A stretch of DNA of 64,000 nucleotides, from assembly GCF_946482605.1 (NCBI RefSeq), contig NZ_CAMLSE010000021.1, positions 88,549 to 152,548 of the forward strand, written 5' to 3'. Both the position numbers and the translations under genes were made by a program. Below are positions 43,956-53,669 of the stretch, piece after piece. Under the pieces are notes generated by a model. That model was given only the letters and a program-made list of their open reading frames with translations. It had not been told where the DNA came from and made no database searches. Position 1 is the stretch's first letter; the number at the start of each line of letters is the position of its first letter. Source of the stretch: an uncultured Dyadobacter sp. (GTDB lineage Bacteria; Bacteroidota; Bacteroidia; Cytophagales; Spirosomataceae).

Positions 43956-45650
43956 TTACCAGTTAACTTTCACTTCTTTTTTACGCGATTCTTTGACCGT
44001 CACACGCTGGTCTTTGAACAGAATGCCGGTTTGGTCGCCCTGCTGATGGATCAGCGCGACTCTGTAAGTGCCCTTGTCCATTGCCGAGAACGGAATGTCG
44101 GCGTAGAAGCCCGGGGCGAAATAGTATTGTTTGAGAAAAAGCTGCTTCCGGCTGGTATTCCTTGTTCGCAGCGCCGGGAAAATGTAATAGCATTCCTCGG
44201 AACTCAGCAGCACATACACGCCGCTATCCTGCAACCGCTGGCTGGTGAATGAGGTATTACTTATCTTAATCGATGCCGTATCTGTGGCGAATGTGGTTTT
44301 GTCGTACAGGTCGACCATCCCGCGAGAGCTCCCGGCATAGTTCTGACGATCGGCAATAGCGATAAGCGGGAGCCATTTGTCATAAATCACCGGTGTTTTT
44401 TCAACAATGCGGGCTGCGAATGAAGTGTCGGTCGGGTATTTCAACGATTTATCGGTAAATGTCCAGTTGAACTGCCACGTCACCATTTGCTTCCTGAAAT
44501 TATAAGCATCTACCAAATGATAATGGTAGCTGAACACATTGAACGTCACAGCCAACGCAACAATGGCGGTGATGTAAGGCGAAAGGAAACTGCCACGTAT
44601 CGGGACTACGACGTAAATGTAGGCGATGATCAGCAGGAGAACGGAATATATCTTGTACCTGCTTGTTATGAGCACATCGAACCCAAAACCTGCGCGCCCT
44701 TGAACGACAATCGCCGCAGTGCCCAGGATAAACAGTATCGCCCCAAAGCAGAACAGGTCGGTAGTACGCTCGAATTTATGGGTATACTTGTTCCTGAGGA
44801 TTCTGAAAAGCGTTGTCGAGCCGATCGAAACGGCAACCAGGAAAAGTACTACGCCGAGAAAAATGCAAACCTTGACGTGATCGAGTACCGGGATACATTC
44901 AGCGAATGAACCCAGGAATGCCATATAGCCCTTCGCGAGTTGGATAATGCCAGCTTTCGATTCAGGATTAGATTCAGGTTTGGTATACCAGTAAAAATAG
45001 CAGAAGAATTCGGCGATGCTTACGATGATCCATAATGCGAAGCGTTTCCGGTTGCCTGTCAAAAAGATCAGCAAGGCGCCCAGCGGAAGTACCATAAGTC
45101 CGTTGCCGCTTGTCAGCACGGTGGCTACCGTCAACAGCAGCGCTATGCAAAAGTGCAGTGTTTTGGGATTGATACAGAGATACAATGTCCATAGCACAAG
45201 CGTTACCACTCCGAAATTCTGCACTGCCGACATCCCCCAGTACATATTCTCCCAGAATGCCAGCGTCATCCACAGGAATGGAATGGGTACCAATGCAAAA
45301 AGCGGCTTCTTATTTTTTTTGAGTAAGTCGTACCAGAGCGGGATCACAGCCAGGAGCAGCAGATTGCCCGCGGTCATCAGATGCCGGAAATTCAGATGCC
45401 CGAAAGCAGCGTAGTCGATCCAGGCAAAGAGGCGGGTAAGCGCGATGCGGTGCTCGTTATGCTGCTTGAAAAGTGCCTGGATTTTTTCCTGCCAGTTGCC
45501 GGCCTGCGCGTAATCGACGATGAAAGTCTTCAGCGCATGGTCGTCCCACTTGGGAATATTGATGGCATAGTAATCCCAAACCGTGAAATAAATGGCGACG
45601 GGTAACAGCAGAATCAGGCTCAGGATAATGGTTAAAGCCTTTTTTGTCAT
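43956..45650 (-). CDS. Multi-pass membrane protein, possibly GT-C-like
   Basis: 564 residues: about 10-12 hydrophobic helices (residues 5-385), then a soluble domain of about 180 residues. The first loop (about 25-95) contains IPKWDDHALK, whose acidic pair could be a GT-C catalytic site, but this is weak evidence. I do not recognise the family. Its start overlaps the transketolase C-terminal gene by 4 nt and it is followed after 2 nt by the acyltransferase gene, so it belongs to this operon. Confidence 0.7.
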   Translation of the reverse strand: MTKKALTIILSLILLLPVAIYFTVWDYYAINIPKWDDHALKTFIVDYAQAGNWQEKIQALFKQHNEHRIALTRLFAWIDYAAFGHLNFRHLMTAGNLLLLAVIPLWYDLLKKNKKPLFALVPIPFLWMTLAFWENMYWGMSAVQNFGVVTLVLWTLYLCINPKTLHFCIALLLTVATVLTSGNGLMVLPLGALLIFLTGNRKRFALWIIVSIAEFFCYFYWYTKPESNPESKAGIIQLAKGYMAFLGSFAECIPVLDHVKVCIFLGVVLFLVAVSIGSTTLFRILRNKYTHKFERTTDLFCFGAILFILGTAAIVVQGRAGFGFDVLITSRYKIYSVLLLIIAYIYVVVPIRGSFLSPYITAIVALAVTFNVFSYHYHLVDAYNFRKQMVTWQFNWTFTDKSLKYPTDTSFAARIVEKTPVIYDKWLPLIAIADRQNYAGSSRGMVDLYDKTTFATDTASIKISNTSFTSQRLQDSGVYVLLSSEECYYIFPALRTRNTSRKQLFLKQYYFAPGFYADIPFSAMDKGTYRVALIHQQGDQTGILFKDQRVTVKESRKKEVKVNW

Positions 45651-46567
45651 GCCGTAATCATTAGTTGACCGATGCTTGACAAAATCGAATCCGGGTCAAG
45701 TCCTGAAAGTTTCTGGTGATAGCTTTGGCTACCGTAGCGGCTGTTAGGATATCCTTCCGCTTTGAGACTTTTAAAAACCGAAGGGAAAATGCCCCTTTCA
45801 AGTAATTGAACCGTCAGTTGCTGTGCCAGACCGCCTGTGCTGACATGCTCCTCGGCAACCAGCACCGCCGGTGCCTTTTTGACCAGGGACGCCAGCTCAT
45901 CGGTAATCTGTAACGGGAAATGCACTGCAGTGACGACGTTGACTTTCCCGGCGAGCTCGGGTGCCAGCGCCAGGGCTGATAGTACATTGTTGGCAATCGG
46001 TCCTAATGCAAAAACCGTGATTTCCGCATGTTCAGGCTGGTGTATTACCTTGAACGAACCCATCTGATAGCTGTGTGGCGGAGTCGTTTTCCCCGCGCCC
46101 AGGCGCAGGTAAGCAGGACGTCCGTCGGCGACGATCCGACGTACAGCAGGTTCTACTTCGTCGGCAAAAGCCGGCACCCATACCTGCGCATTCTGCTGAC
46201 CACTCAGGCAAGCCAGATCCTCGATCGTATGATGGCTGCTGCCCATGATGCCGTACCCATAACCACCGCCGTTTCCTACCAAAAAAACAGGCAGGTTATT
46301 GAAGCAAACGTCGTTACGGAACTGTTCGAGGCAGCGGTAAACGATAAATGGCGCAATGCTGTAACAGAACACCTTGTAGCCTTTATGTGCAAAGCCAGCC
46401 GCCACGCCCACCATATTTTGTTCGGCAACACCAGCATTGATAAACCGCTTACCCATTTGGGCCTGCAAATTTTCCAATGCATTATATCCAAGATCGCCTG
46501 TGATAAAAACAATGGAGTCGTCCTCCATGGCTAGCGTTTCTATGGCAGTTGAAAATTCTTTTCTCAT
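45647..46567 (-). CDS. Transketolase, C-terminal half
   Basis: 306 residues holding the pyrimidine-binding and C-terminal domains of transketolase. Glu49 (in INAGVAEQNM) is the thiamine-activating glutamate. ITGDLGYNAL and GGYGYGIMGSSHH match the family. The TPP cofactor is shared with the N-terminal half, encoded two genes upstream. The halves are separated by a 2-kb gene, so this is a true split, not a frameshift. It likely forms a heteromer. It overlaps the multi-pass gene by 4 nt. Confidence 0.92.
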   Translation of the reverse strand: MRKEFSTAIETLAMEDDSIVFITGDLGYNALENLQAQMGKRFINAGVAEQNMVGVAAGFAHKGYKVFCYSIAPFIVYRCLEQFRNDVCFNNLPVFLVGNGGGYGYGIMGSSHHTIEDLACLSGQQNAQVWVPAFADEVEPAVRRIVADGRPAYLRLGAGKTTPPHSYQMGSFKVIHQPEHAEITVFALGPIANNVLSALALAPELAGKVNVVTAVHFPLQITDELASLVKKAPAVLVAEEHVSTGGLAQQLTVQLLERGIFPSVFKSLKAEGYPNSRYGSQSYHQKLSGLDPDSILSSIGQLMITA

Positions 46568-46681
46568 TTTGAAGTGGGCCTGAGCCGATTGATTCCTGAT
46601 TTAAAAAGATTAGTTCTTCTAATCGGTTGATATGATGCAATTTAGCAAAAACAGGAAACGGACTTGAAAGGCCATTATAAT

Positions 46682-48676
46682 TTACTTCCTCAATTGCTTT
46701 ACCAATGCCCGGATCTCGTCAGCTGTTTTATAGGCCTTCGATCCCCGCCTTATCCGGGTACGGATGTATTTGGGTCGTTTTTTAGTTTCCTCGAATATCT
46801 TGGTAATGTATTCTCCGAGGAAGGAAATGCCCAGGATTGTAAGTCCTCCGAAGAAAACGATCAGGACTATAACTGTGGAAATTCCACGCGGCGTATCCGG
46901 GAAAAAGAAAAGTTTTGCCAGGATCTGCCAGAGGATCCCCAGAATGGACAGGCCGGTTAATCCGAACCCGGCGTAACTCATCAGTTCCAATGGGGCGAAG
47001 CTGAAAGAGAAAATAGCCTTTTTCGCCCACCAGATGTTCTTGGTCCAGTTGTTGGTAGAGACGCCAAACATGCGCTCGGGACGCACATAAGGCACACCCG
47101 TTTGCTTGAAGCCTACCCAGGCACGCAAGCCGCGTAGGAACTGCTCCGTTTCGGGCAGGTCCACGAGTTCCTTCACTACTTTCCGGTCGATCATCGAAAA
47201 GTCGCCGGCGTCACGGGGGATAGGGATATAGCTGAGCCCCTGGAAAATCTTGTAAAATGACTTGTAAAAGAAATGGATATGCGGCTTCATTTCGCGCTGG
47301 ACTCGGACGCCGTACACCACATCGTTGCCATCCATCCATTTTTCATAGAATGCCGGGATAATTTCCGGCGGATCCTGCAAGTCGCCGTCCATCAGCACCA
47401 CGCAGTCCCCGGTAGCTATCTCCATCCCGCTCAGGAACGCCGATTGGGAGCCGAAGTTCCGGGAATGGCTGATACCAACCACATTAGGGTCTTTGTCGCA
47501 AATGGCATTGATCACTTCCTCCTGATTATCAGGGGAGTTGTCGTTGACGAAGATGATCTCGTAACGTACTTTCAGCTCATTGAAAGTCTTGACGAGCCGC
47601 TGGTACATGAACGGAATGGCCTGAGCATCCTTATAACAGGCGATAATAGCCGTGATAACCGGGTTGAGCTTTGGATTTTCGAAAGCCGGGATGAGTCGGT
47701 CCTCGTAGCCAATCGCTTCCTGCCATTGGCTGTAACGGGCGAGCCCGTCTTCCAGGGAAGTAGTAGCTTTCCAGCCGAAATCAGTTTCGAAAGCCGTAGG
47801 GTCGCCGTACCATTCGGCCAGGTCCCATTTGCGGTTCGACATGCTGCCCCATTGCGGCTCCTTGGCGATACCAAAGGTTTTTCGGGTGGTATCCACCAGA
47901 TCACCCATCGTGGTTTTACGTCCGGTAGCAATATTATAGGATCTGCCCGACGTCGTTTCATCGATCTTCAATGCCGCATCGAGGAACGCCTCGACACAAT
48001 CTTCCACGAAAACGAAGTCGCGGCTGATATCCGGTGAAACGAGTGAAGGCAGGTCTTTTTTTCTCGCATTTTCGATCAGCCTCGGAATAAGGCGATCGGG
48101 TTCTTCCCAGTACCCATATATTGAGTAGAGCCTGAGATTCAGTGTTTTGAGGTTAGCAACTTTGGCGTAATATTCCAACAGATAAGCCGCGGAAACTTTC
48201 GAAACCGCGTAATGGCTATTGGGCTCCACCCGGTCCGTCTCTTTGGGAGAGGTACAATTAAAGCCGTATTCGGAGCTGCTGCCTGCATGGATATAAACCA
48301 TATCCTTGGTACAGTTTTGCAGGATATTTACCGTGCCCAGTACGTTGGTTTCGTAGGTCAGGTTTACATTGCTTTGCTTGCTGTATGCCCCGTAAGCGGC
48401 AAGATTGAAGACGGTCTGTGGTTTGTATTTGCCAAAAACCTCCTGAATGGAATTATCGGAAAGGATATCGCAATGGATAATATTCTCGAAAGGAACATTG
48501 AGGAGTTTCAGGCGCCATGCTTTGGTGGCGTCGTGCGTAACCGCGTAGCAATCCTTGCGGATTTTGAATATATCATTGAAGAGATTGGCGCCGATGAACC
48601 CGCTGGCACCGAAAACAAAAACTGGCCCTTTTAATTTCTCTATTTTATCGCGGTAAACCGGTAAATGGTCAAGCAT
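46682..48676 (-). CDS. Fusion of sugar-nucleotide epimerase/dehydratase with polyprenyl-phosphate glycosyltransferase
   Basis: 664 residues, two domains. Residues about 18-325 are an extended SDR with the NAD motif GASGFIG (23-29), SSEYG (135-139) and the catalytic Y156xxxK160. Residues about 338-664 are a GtrB/DPM1-like GT2 with ITAIIACYKD, VNDNSPDN (377-384) and the metal motif DGDLQDPP (430-437). Two transmembrane helices (about 573-625) are followed by the EYITKIFEETKKRP tail of this class. The enzyme would modify a nucleotide sugar and transfer it to undecaprenyl phosphate. It overlaps the transketolase N-terminal gene by 8 nt. The fusion is unusual. Confidence 0.9.
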   Translation of the reverse strand: MLDHLPVYRDKIEKLKGPVFVFGASGFIGANLFNDIFKIRKDCYAVTHDATKAWRLKLLNVPFENIIHCDILSDNSIQEVFGKYKPQTVFNLAAYGAYSKQSNVNLTYETNVLGTVNILQNCTKDMVYIHAGSSSEYGFNCTSPKETDRVEPNSHYAVSKVSAAYLLEYYAKVANLKTLNLRLYSIYGYWEEPDRLIPRLIENARKKDLPSLVSPDISRDFVFVEDCVEAFLDAALKIDETTSGRSYNIATGRKTTMGDLVDTTRKTFGIAKEPQWGSMSNRKWDLAEWYGDPTAFETDFGWKATTSLEDGLARYSQWQEAIGYEDRLIPAFENPKLNPVITAIIACYKDAQAIPFMYQRLVKTFNELKVRYEIIFVNDNSPDNQEEVINAICDKDPNVVGISHSRNFGSQSAFLSGMEIATGDCVVLMDGDLQDPPEIIPAFYEKWMDGNDVVYGVRVQREMKPHIHFFYKSFYKIFQGLSYIPIPRDAGDFSMIDRKVVKELVDLPETEQFLRGLRAWVGFKQTGVPYVRPERMFGVSTNNWTKNIWWAKKAIFSFSFAPLELMSYAGFGLTGLSILGILWQILAKLFFFPDTPRGISTVIVLIVFFGGLTILGISFLGEYITKIFEETKKRPKYIRTRIRRGSKAYKTADEIRALVKQLRK

Positions 48677-49496
48677 TCGTCAATTCATTAAAATAGCGTT
48701 CCTTTACTTCAAGTGTGGCTTGCTCATACTGGTCTTTGTTCATCGGCAGATAGTGCCATTCCAGTTTGTTTTCCATATACGACACGCCTTTTCCTTTCAC
48801 AGTATTTGCGATAATGGCTTTGGGCAGTCCGTTTTTGTGTTCTTTCAACTCACGAATGACGGCGCTGACAGCGGCAATATCGTGACCGTCCACTTCCACG
48901 GTCTCGAACCCGATGGCATTCCACTTTTCTGCGGATGCAGTTTCTCCGAGCACTTTATCTGTAAAACCAAATCCTTGTAAACCATTTTTATCAATGATCA
49001 TGAAGAGATTGTCCAGCTGGTTCTGAATCGCGTAGTGTGCCGCTTCCCACGTGGTACCTTCGTTTGTCTCTCCATCTGACAGCAACGCGAAGGAATATGC
49101 TGCATCGCCGCCGATCTTGGCAGCGTGCGCGATGCCGGTTGCAATGGGCAATCCATGACCCAGCGAGCCCGTTGCGAAGGGTATTCCTTTATACTGGCGG
49201 GGGGCAGGGTGTGCCGGTAATGTAGTGCCGTCGAGATAGAAAGTGGCCAGTTCCTCGTCCGTAATTTCTCCAAGCGTATTCAGGCAGGCATAGAGCGCGG
49301 CTGCGGCATGTCCCTTGGAAAGAATGAAGGTGTCATCCGCTGCTTTTTGCAAAAACAGAATGGCAATCATCAGATCGACACAGCTCAGTGAACATCCGAT
49401 ATGGCCTGCATTGGCCTGGTGGTATAAGCCCAGTATTTTCAGCCGGAGTTCACCGCTGATCAGTTTCGGGTCATTCAATATGTCTTCTGCAGTCAT
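48669..49496 (-). CDS. Transketolase, N-terminal half
   Basis: 275 residues containing the TPP diphosphate-binding domain. His32 (NAGHIG), His63 (SKGH) and His114 (GSLGHG) are the conserved substrate/cofactor histidines. SDGETNEGTTWEA (140-152) with the following Asn171 is the metal-TPP motif. LGLYHQANAGH is the usual N-terminal block. It needs the C-terminal half encoded by the third gene of the operon. It may act on a sugar other than the pentose-phosphate substrates. Confidence 0.92.
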   Translation of the reverse strand: MTAEDILNDPKLISGELRLKILGLYHQANAGHIGCSLSCVDLMIAILFLQKAADDTFILSKGHAAAALYACLNTLGEITDEELATFYLDGTTLPAHPAPRQYKGIPFATGSLGHGLPIATGIAHAAKIGGDAAYSFALLSDGETNEGTTWEAAHYAIQNQLDNLFMIIDKNGLQGFGFTDKVLGETASAEKWNAIGFETVEVDGHDIAAVSAVIRELKEHKNGLPKAIIANTVKGKGVSYMENKLEWHYLPMNKDQYEQATLEVKERYFNELTNA

Positions 49497-49613
49497 GCCG
49501 GTTGTTGTATGTCGATGTAAGAAATGGCTTACAAAATAATGGCCTAATCTCGGGTTTTAAGTCCGCAATATACGAAATCTTATTTGACGGCTTCGCTGGA
49601 ATACCGGTGCCGG

Positions 49614-51470
49614 TTACTCAAACCCATAACGCTTTCCGGTCAGTTTCATGATTTCCAAGGGTTCGGGGCGTCCCTTCTTTTTGATCCAGATCTGCTCCCG
49701 CTGCGTCGTGTCCATTGCCTGAACATATTGCGCGTCCTTAGGAAAATAGAGGTTGGTAAGCTGCGCGTCGTGAATGGAATAGGGGAGGAAAGTTCTGTCC
49801 ATTTCGGAGGTGATCTCATAGCGCGGGGCTGGATAAAAAATAGTATCGCCCGGCTGGTATACCTCCTCAATCTTCGCGGCCGCCTCGCTATAAGGGTTAG
49901 CAACCCGGGGAACAGCGAAGTAACCATATTTTGGCGAGCGATCTTCATAGAATTCATTCAGCCGTATTCCTACGAAATAGAGCTGAGCTGCCAGAAATAC
50001 AAAAATCAGCACCCTGAACTCCGCTTGCAGAGTGGTGTAATATTGAAGCAGCAAACTGAGTACGACGATCACATAAGGAAACGAGAAGCCCGAGTAGCGC
50101 TGTGTGATGCCGTAGGTATGCCCGTTTTTGAACGACATCAGGATCAGGAACAGCGAAGGAACCAATGCCATGATATAAAGCAGCCAGAGCCTTTTCTTCT
50201 GTTCAGGACTGGCGGCTTTGTGCAGATCGGGGATAAATGACAATGCAAACAGGCTGACGCTCAGAATGCAGAACTGCAATTTGTGATTATTGTAAAAAAA
50301 CGAAACGACAATGATCAGTAAATAAGGAAAGCGTGGCGCAAGCCAGGCCGGCACGTTGATCTTGCCTTTGAACCGGTACCAACAGATCAGGATCAGGGCT
50401 GTCAGCAGGGCAATGGCCACATTCTTTTTTCCCCCCAATGCGTCCGAAAGACCATTGGTGAACAATATCAGATCTGTAAACAGAGGAAGCGACTTATTGA
50501 AGACATTCAGCGGCGTCGCCGGAAGGATATTCCCGAAAGTACCTTCGCCGGTTTCGGCCATTCTGCGATAGAGATCGGCCTGATGTTGAAGTGACGACAA
50601 TGTATAAACACCCCCGCCAGCGACCAGCCACCAGGTTACGCCCGAAAGGGCAAGTACCGCCGAAATGGCCATTCTGATCCAGCCTTTCCATGTTTTCAGG
50701 AAAAACAATGCATATAATGCATGCGCCAACAGCACTGAAATGGCGAGGAAATGGCAAAGCAGGCTAAGCCCGGCGGTAAGAATGTAGCCGATGTAAAGCC
50801 ATATTGTATTGCGTTTGTCGGCCTTGTTTTCAATGATTTGTAAAAACAGGTAGGTCGCCAAAAGCATCAGGAAGAATGTAAGCGAGTAATTGCGGGCCTG
50901 GTGGCTGTATGCAATAAAGAAGGGCTCGATGGCCGTAATGCCCGCGGTGATCAGCGCTGTTTTTTCACCAAAGAAACGTTTGGCGAATAAGTAGCTCAGC
51001 CCGATAATCAATACGCTGAAAATGACGGAGAAAAAACGGATTGAAAAGTCGGAGAGGCCGAACACGTCCATCCACGGATGCAAAAGCAGATAATAGAACG
51101 GGCTGTTGCCAATATCGCTCCGGGTCATGGCTTCGTAATAATCCTCCATGGATTTCGGCGCCCAGAACTCGGCCGGCGTGAAGGATTTCGGGTGGTAAAC
51201 CTCATTGACGATAAAACTACGCAATACCTGCTTCTGAGGGTGTTTTGGGGTTTCCCAAAAGCGGGAATTCACAAATTCACGGGTCGAAAATGCCTCTTTC
51301 TGGTTGGCACCTTCGAGTACAATGCCCTGGCTGACGAGCAAGGTGCTGGCCTCATCCAGGAAAATGCTGTAACGGTCGAGATGGTAAAGTCTTAATGCAA
51401 GACCTGCAACGAGGATAAGGATTAGAATGAGCCTTGTTCGAAGGGTTTCTTTGGTATGGCTGGGAGACAT
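49614..51470 (-). CDS. GT-C-fold membrane glycosyltransferase, family 39/ArnT-like
   Basis: 618 residues, about 12 transmembrane helices and a C-terminal soluble segment. The first extracytoplasmic loop carries FLDEAS with Asp39-Glu40, the catalytic acidic pair of GT-C enzymes such as ArnT and PMT. GT-C enzymes use lipid-phosphate sugars, which matches the GtrB-like domain of the fusion in the same cluster. This is the first gene of the cluster, 117 nt before the transketolase N-terminal gene. Confidence 0.85.
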   Translation of the reverse strand: MSPSHTKETLRTRLILILILVAGLALRLYHLDRYSIFLDEASTLLVSQGIVLEGANQKEAFSTREFVNSRFWETPKHPQKQVLRSFIVNEVYHPKSFTPAEFWAPKSMEDYYEAMTRSDIGNSPFYYLLLHPWMDVFGLSDFSIRFFSVIFSVLIIGLSYLFAKRFFGEKTALITAGITAIEPFFIAYSHQARNYSLTFFLMLLATYLFLQIIENKADKRNTIWLYIGYILTAGLSLLCHFLAISVLLAHALYALFFLKTWKGWIRMAISAVLALSGVTWWLVAGGGVYTLSSLQHQADLYRRMAETGEGTFGNILPATPLNVFNKSLPLFTDLILFTNGLSDALGGKKNVAIALLTALILICWYRFKGKINVPAWLAPRFPYLLIIVVSFFYNNHKLQFCILSVSLFALSFIPDLHKAASPEQKKRLWLLYIMALVPSLFLILMSFKNGHTYGITQRYSGFSFPYVIVVLSLLLQYYTTLQAEFRVLIFVFLAAQLYFVGIRLNEFYEDRSPKYGYFAVPRVANPYSEAAAKIEEVYQPGDTIFYPAPRYEITSEMDRTFLPYSIHDAQLTNLYFPKDAQYVQAMDTTQREQIWIKKKGRPEPLEIMKLTGKRYGFE

Positions 51471-51578
51471 TATGCGTTCGCTGATGATGGATGTTTCCGC
51501 TTATCTGCAAGGACAAGCTCCGGTTTAACATATCAAGATGGCGCGAAAATAGCGAAATTTCCCGTGACGGGATGTTTT

Positions 51579-53597
51579 TTAGATTTTAAGAATCGTAAAC
51601 TCTACTCTACGGTTTTTTTGCCGGGTTTGTTCGGTCAGATTACTTGCGATAGGTCTGGCAGGTCCCCAAGCCTTGGTTTGAATGCGTTTTGCGTCAATGC
51701 CCTTCGATAGCAGATATTTTTTGACCTGTTCCACGCGGTCGGCCGAAAGCTGGACATTTTTCTGGACTTCCCCCTGGTTGTCGGTATGGCCTTCGAGCAG
51801 GATTTCCATTGTGGGATAGGCGCTCATGGTCTCCGCAATGCGGTCGAGTTCAGCGAAAGAAGATGAGGTAACTTCGGCGCTGCTTTGAGAAAACATCGTA
51901 TTGCTGAGCCGTATCTGCTCCCCTGCCTTGATGGGTTGCAGGTAAATGTTTTTTCTGATGCTGCGTGGCCCCATTTCGGAAGTCAGGTCGACATCCTCAG
52001 AAAAAGGGAAATAACCTTTACCGGAAGCGGTTACCGTGTAAGTTTCTTTGGCGGGCAGGATGAGTTTGTAGTCACCGGACTCGGGATCAAAAAGGGCCTG
52101 TGCGAAAGGTAAGCCTGTCTTTTTCACGGTCGCGACGAGATCCGATTGGATGGTTTTATTGGTTTCAGCTTCCAGAACGGTCCCGGAAATGATGGCCACC
52201 GGCTCGGGCTTGATCTCGGGCGTCATCCTGATCCGGAAAATGTCTTCCTGTGTCATTACTTTTTCACTCGAGCTGAAATAAGCGTAGTCACCGGTTGCAG
52301 GTGCATTGAAAAATGCATCCCAGAGAGGAGAGTTGATTGCCGGGCCGAGGTTCTCGGGTTTGGACCAGCTCAGCCAGGTATCATCGAGCCGCCGTGACAT
52401 AAAAATATCACCCTCGCCATAGCCTGAGTGACCCTGTGAGGAAAAATAAAGGGTTTTATTATCAAATGCCAGAAACGGAGTACCCTCATAATCTGCGCTG
52501 TTAATTACATTGCCCAAGTTCAGCAGATCCGACCAGTTGCCATCTTTTTGTAGAAATGAAACGTACAGGTCCTTTCCTCCCTCCGAATCGCCACGTATGA
52601 TAGAGAGGATCACCACATTTTCGTAGGGAGAGACGGTAACTTCCATACTGTATTCCGGCCGCAGCAATTTGACTATTTTGGATTCCCGAGGGAAGCCCCA
52701 TCCATTTTTGGTTTTGAATGATCTGGAAAATCCGAATACCACAGTGCCATCAGGCTTGTAGACGTTGATTAGATATAACGTTTTGCCATCAGCAGAAATA
52801 CTTGTTACAGCATTATGCTCAGCATTGTTGATCGGCGGTCCGATATTAACAGCATCAGTCCATTTGCCTTTCTCATCCATAGTCGAATACCAGACGTCCT
52901 GCTTGGAGGATCCAGTATTACCTTCGTATTCGTCTCTCGTAAAATACAGTGTCTTCCCATCCGGCGAAATGATCGGTGCAACTTCCTGGGCGTTGGTGTT
53001 AATGGCTTTTCCCAGATTTTCCTTCTGGGCCTTCACCAGGGAGGGGGCAAAGTTGATCTCAGCCTCAATGGGGACGGTCCGGGAAGAGATGGCGATCGCA
53101 TCGATCTGGTTAGCTCCCGAAACCTTGTCCGGCTGCAGTACGATCTTGATCGCATTGGCATGAATCTCTTTTTCAGGGAAAATTCTAAGCATTCTGCCCC
53201 GAACGGCCTGTTGCCCGGGTGTGGCTTGTGAGATCAGGTATTCTTTGCCGTTCTCGTCGTAGGCATATACGCGGGCGATCGCACCCGGATTGAAATTTTC
53301 GCCGATCGCCACCTGTTTTAATAGAATGGCCTTCTCATAACCTACCTTGATCCACTCTTCATTGCGGCCATCGGCATCCGCAGGCGTCCAGGCGCAGGGG
53401 CTGTCGCCGAATACGGGAAGTTTATTAGGAATGCCCAGAATCTGTTTGGCGCGGTACCCGTGACCGATCTGCTCAGGCCTGTATTCGGAGGAGTAACCCA
53501 GTACCTTACTGGCCCATAAAGTCTCCTGGCAGTAGGCGTGCAAGGGAGCAACTGCGATCAGCAGACCATATGTAATGCTTTTAAAAGATAAATTCAT
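51579..53597 (-). CDS. OmpA-family protein with PD40 repeats
   Basis: 672 residues, signal peptide 1-23. About 25-185 is a discoidin-like sandwich. About 200-450 holds PD40/WD40-like repeats (PIISPDGKTLYFT, TSISADGKTLYLI). About 470-545 is a carboxypeptidase-regulatory-like domain. The C-terminal OmpA-like domain (about 555-672) has LEGHTDNQGEVQKN and NRRVEF and would bind peptidoglycan. It is a Bacteroidota envelope protein of the kind found near gliding and secretion genes; its role is unknown. The layout with the glycan cluster may be only positional. Confidence 0.9.
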   Translation of the reverse strand: MNLSFKSITYGLLIAVAPLHAYCQETLWASKVLGYSSEYRPEQIGHGYRAKQILGIPNKLPVFGDSPCAWTPADADGRNEEWIKVGYEKAILLKQVAIGENFNPGAIARVYAYDENGKEYLISQATPGQQAVRGRMLRIFPEKEIHANAIKIVLQPDKVSGANQIDAIAISSRTVPIEAEINFAPSLVKAQKENLGKAINTNAQEVAPIISPDGKTLYFTRDEYEGNTGSSKQDVWYSTMDEKGKWTDAVNIGPPINNAEHNAVTSISADGKTLYLINVYKPDGTVVFGFSRSFKTKNGWGFPRESKIVKLLRPEYSMEVTVSPYENVVILSIIRGDSEGGKDLYVSFLQKDGNWSDLLNLGNVINSADYEGTPFLAFDNKTLYFSSQGHSGYGEGDIFMSRRLDDTWLSWSKPENLGPAINSPLWDAFFNAPATGDYAYFSSSEKVMTQEDIFRIRMTPEIKPEPVAIISGTVLEAETNKTIQSDLVATVKKTGLPFAQALFDPESGDYKLILPAKETYTVTASGKGYFPFSEDVDLTSEMGPRSIRKNIYLQPIKAGEQIRLSNTMFSQSSAEVTSSSFAELDRIAETMSAYPTMEILLEGHTDNQGEVQKNVQLSADRVEQVKKYLLSKGIDAKRIQTKAWGPARPIASNLTEQTRQKNRRVEFTILKI

Positions 53598-53669
53598 GAG
53601 GTGATCCTATACCGGCCGGGGCTATCCAACATACAGTAATATTATTAAGAATATAAAAGAATGTCAATC

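Noticed and set aside
46608..46624. Short hairpin (GATTAG/CTAATC) between the transketolase C-terminal gene and the fusion gene
   Set aside because: Only 6 bp and no T-tract, so it is not convincing as a terminator or regulatory site.
45647..49496. The split transketolase as a sequencing error or frameshift
   Set aside because: The halves are separated by a 2-kb intact gene, each has its own start and stop, and the overlaps with neighbours are normal for an operon.
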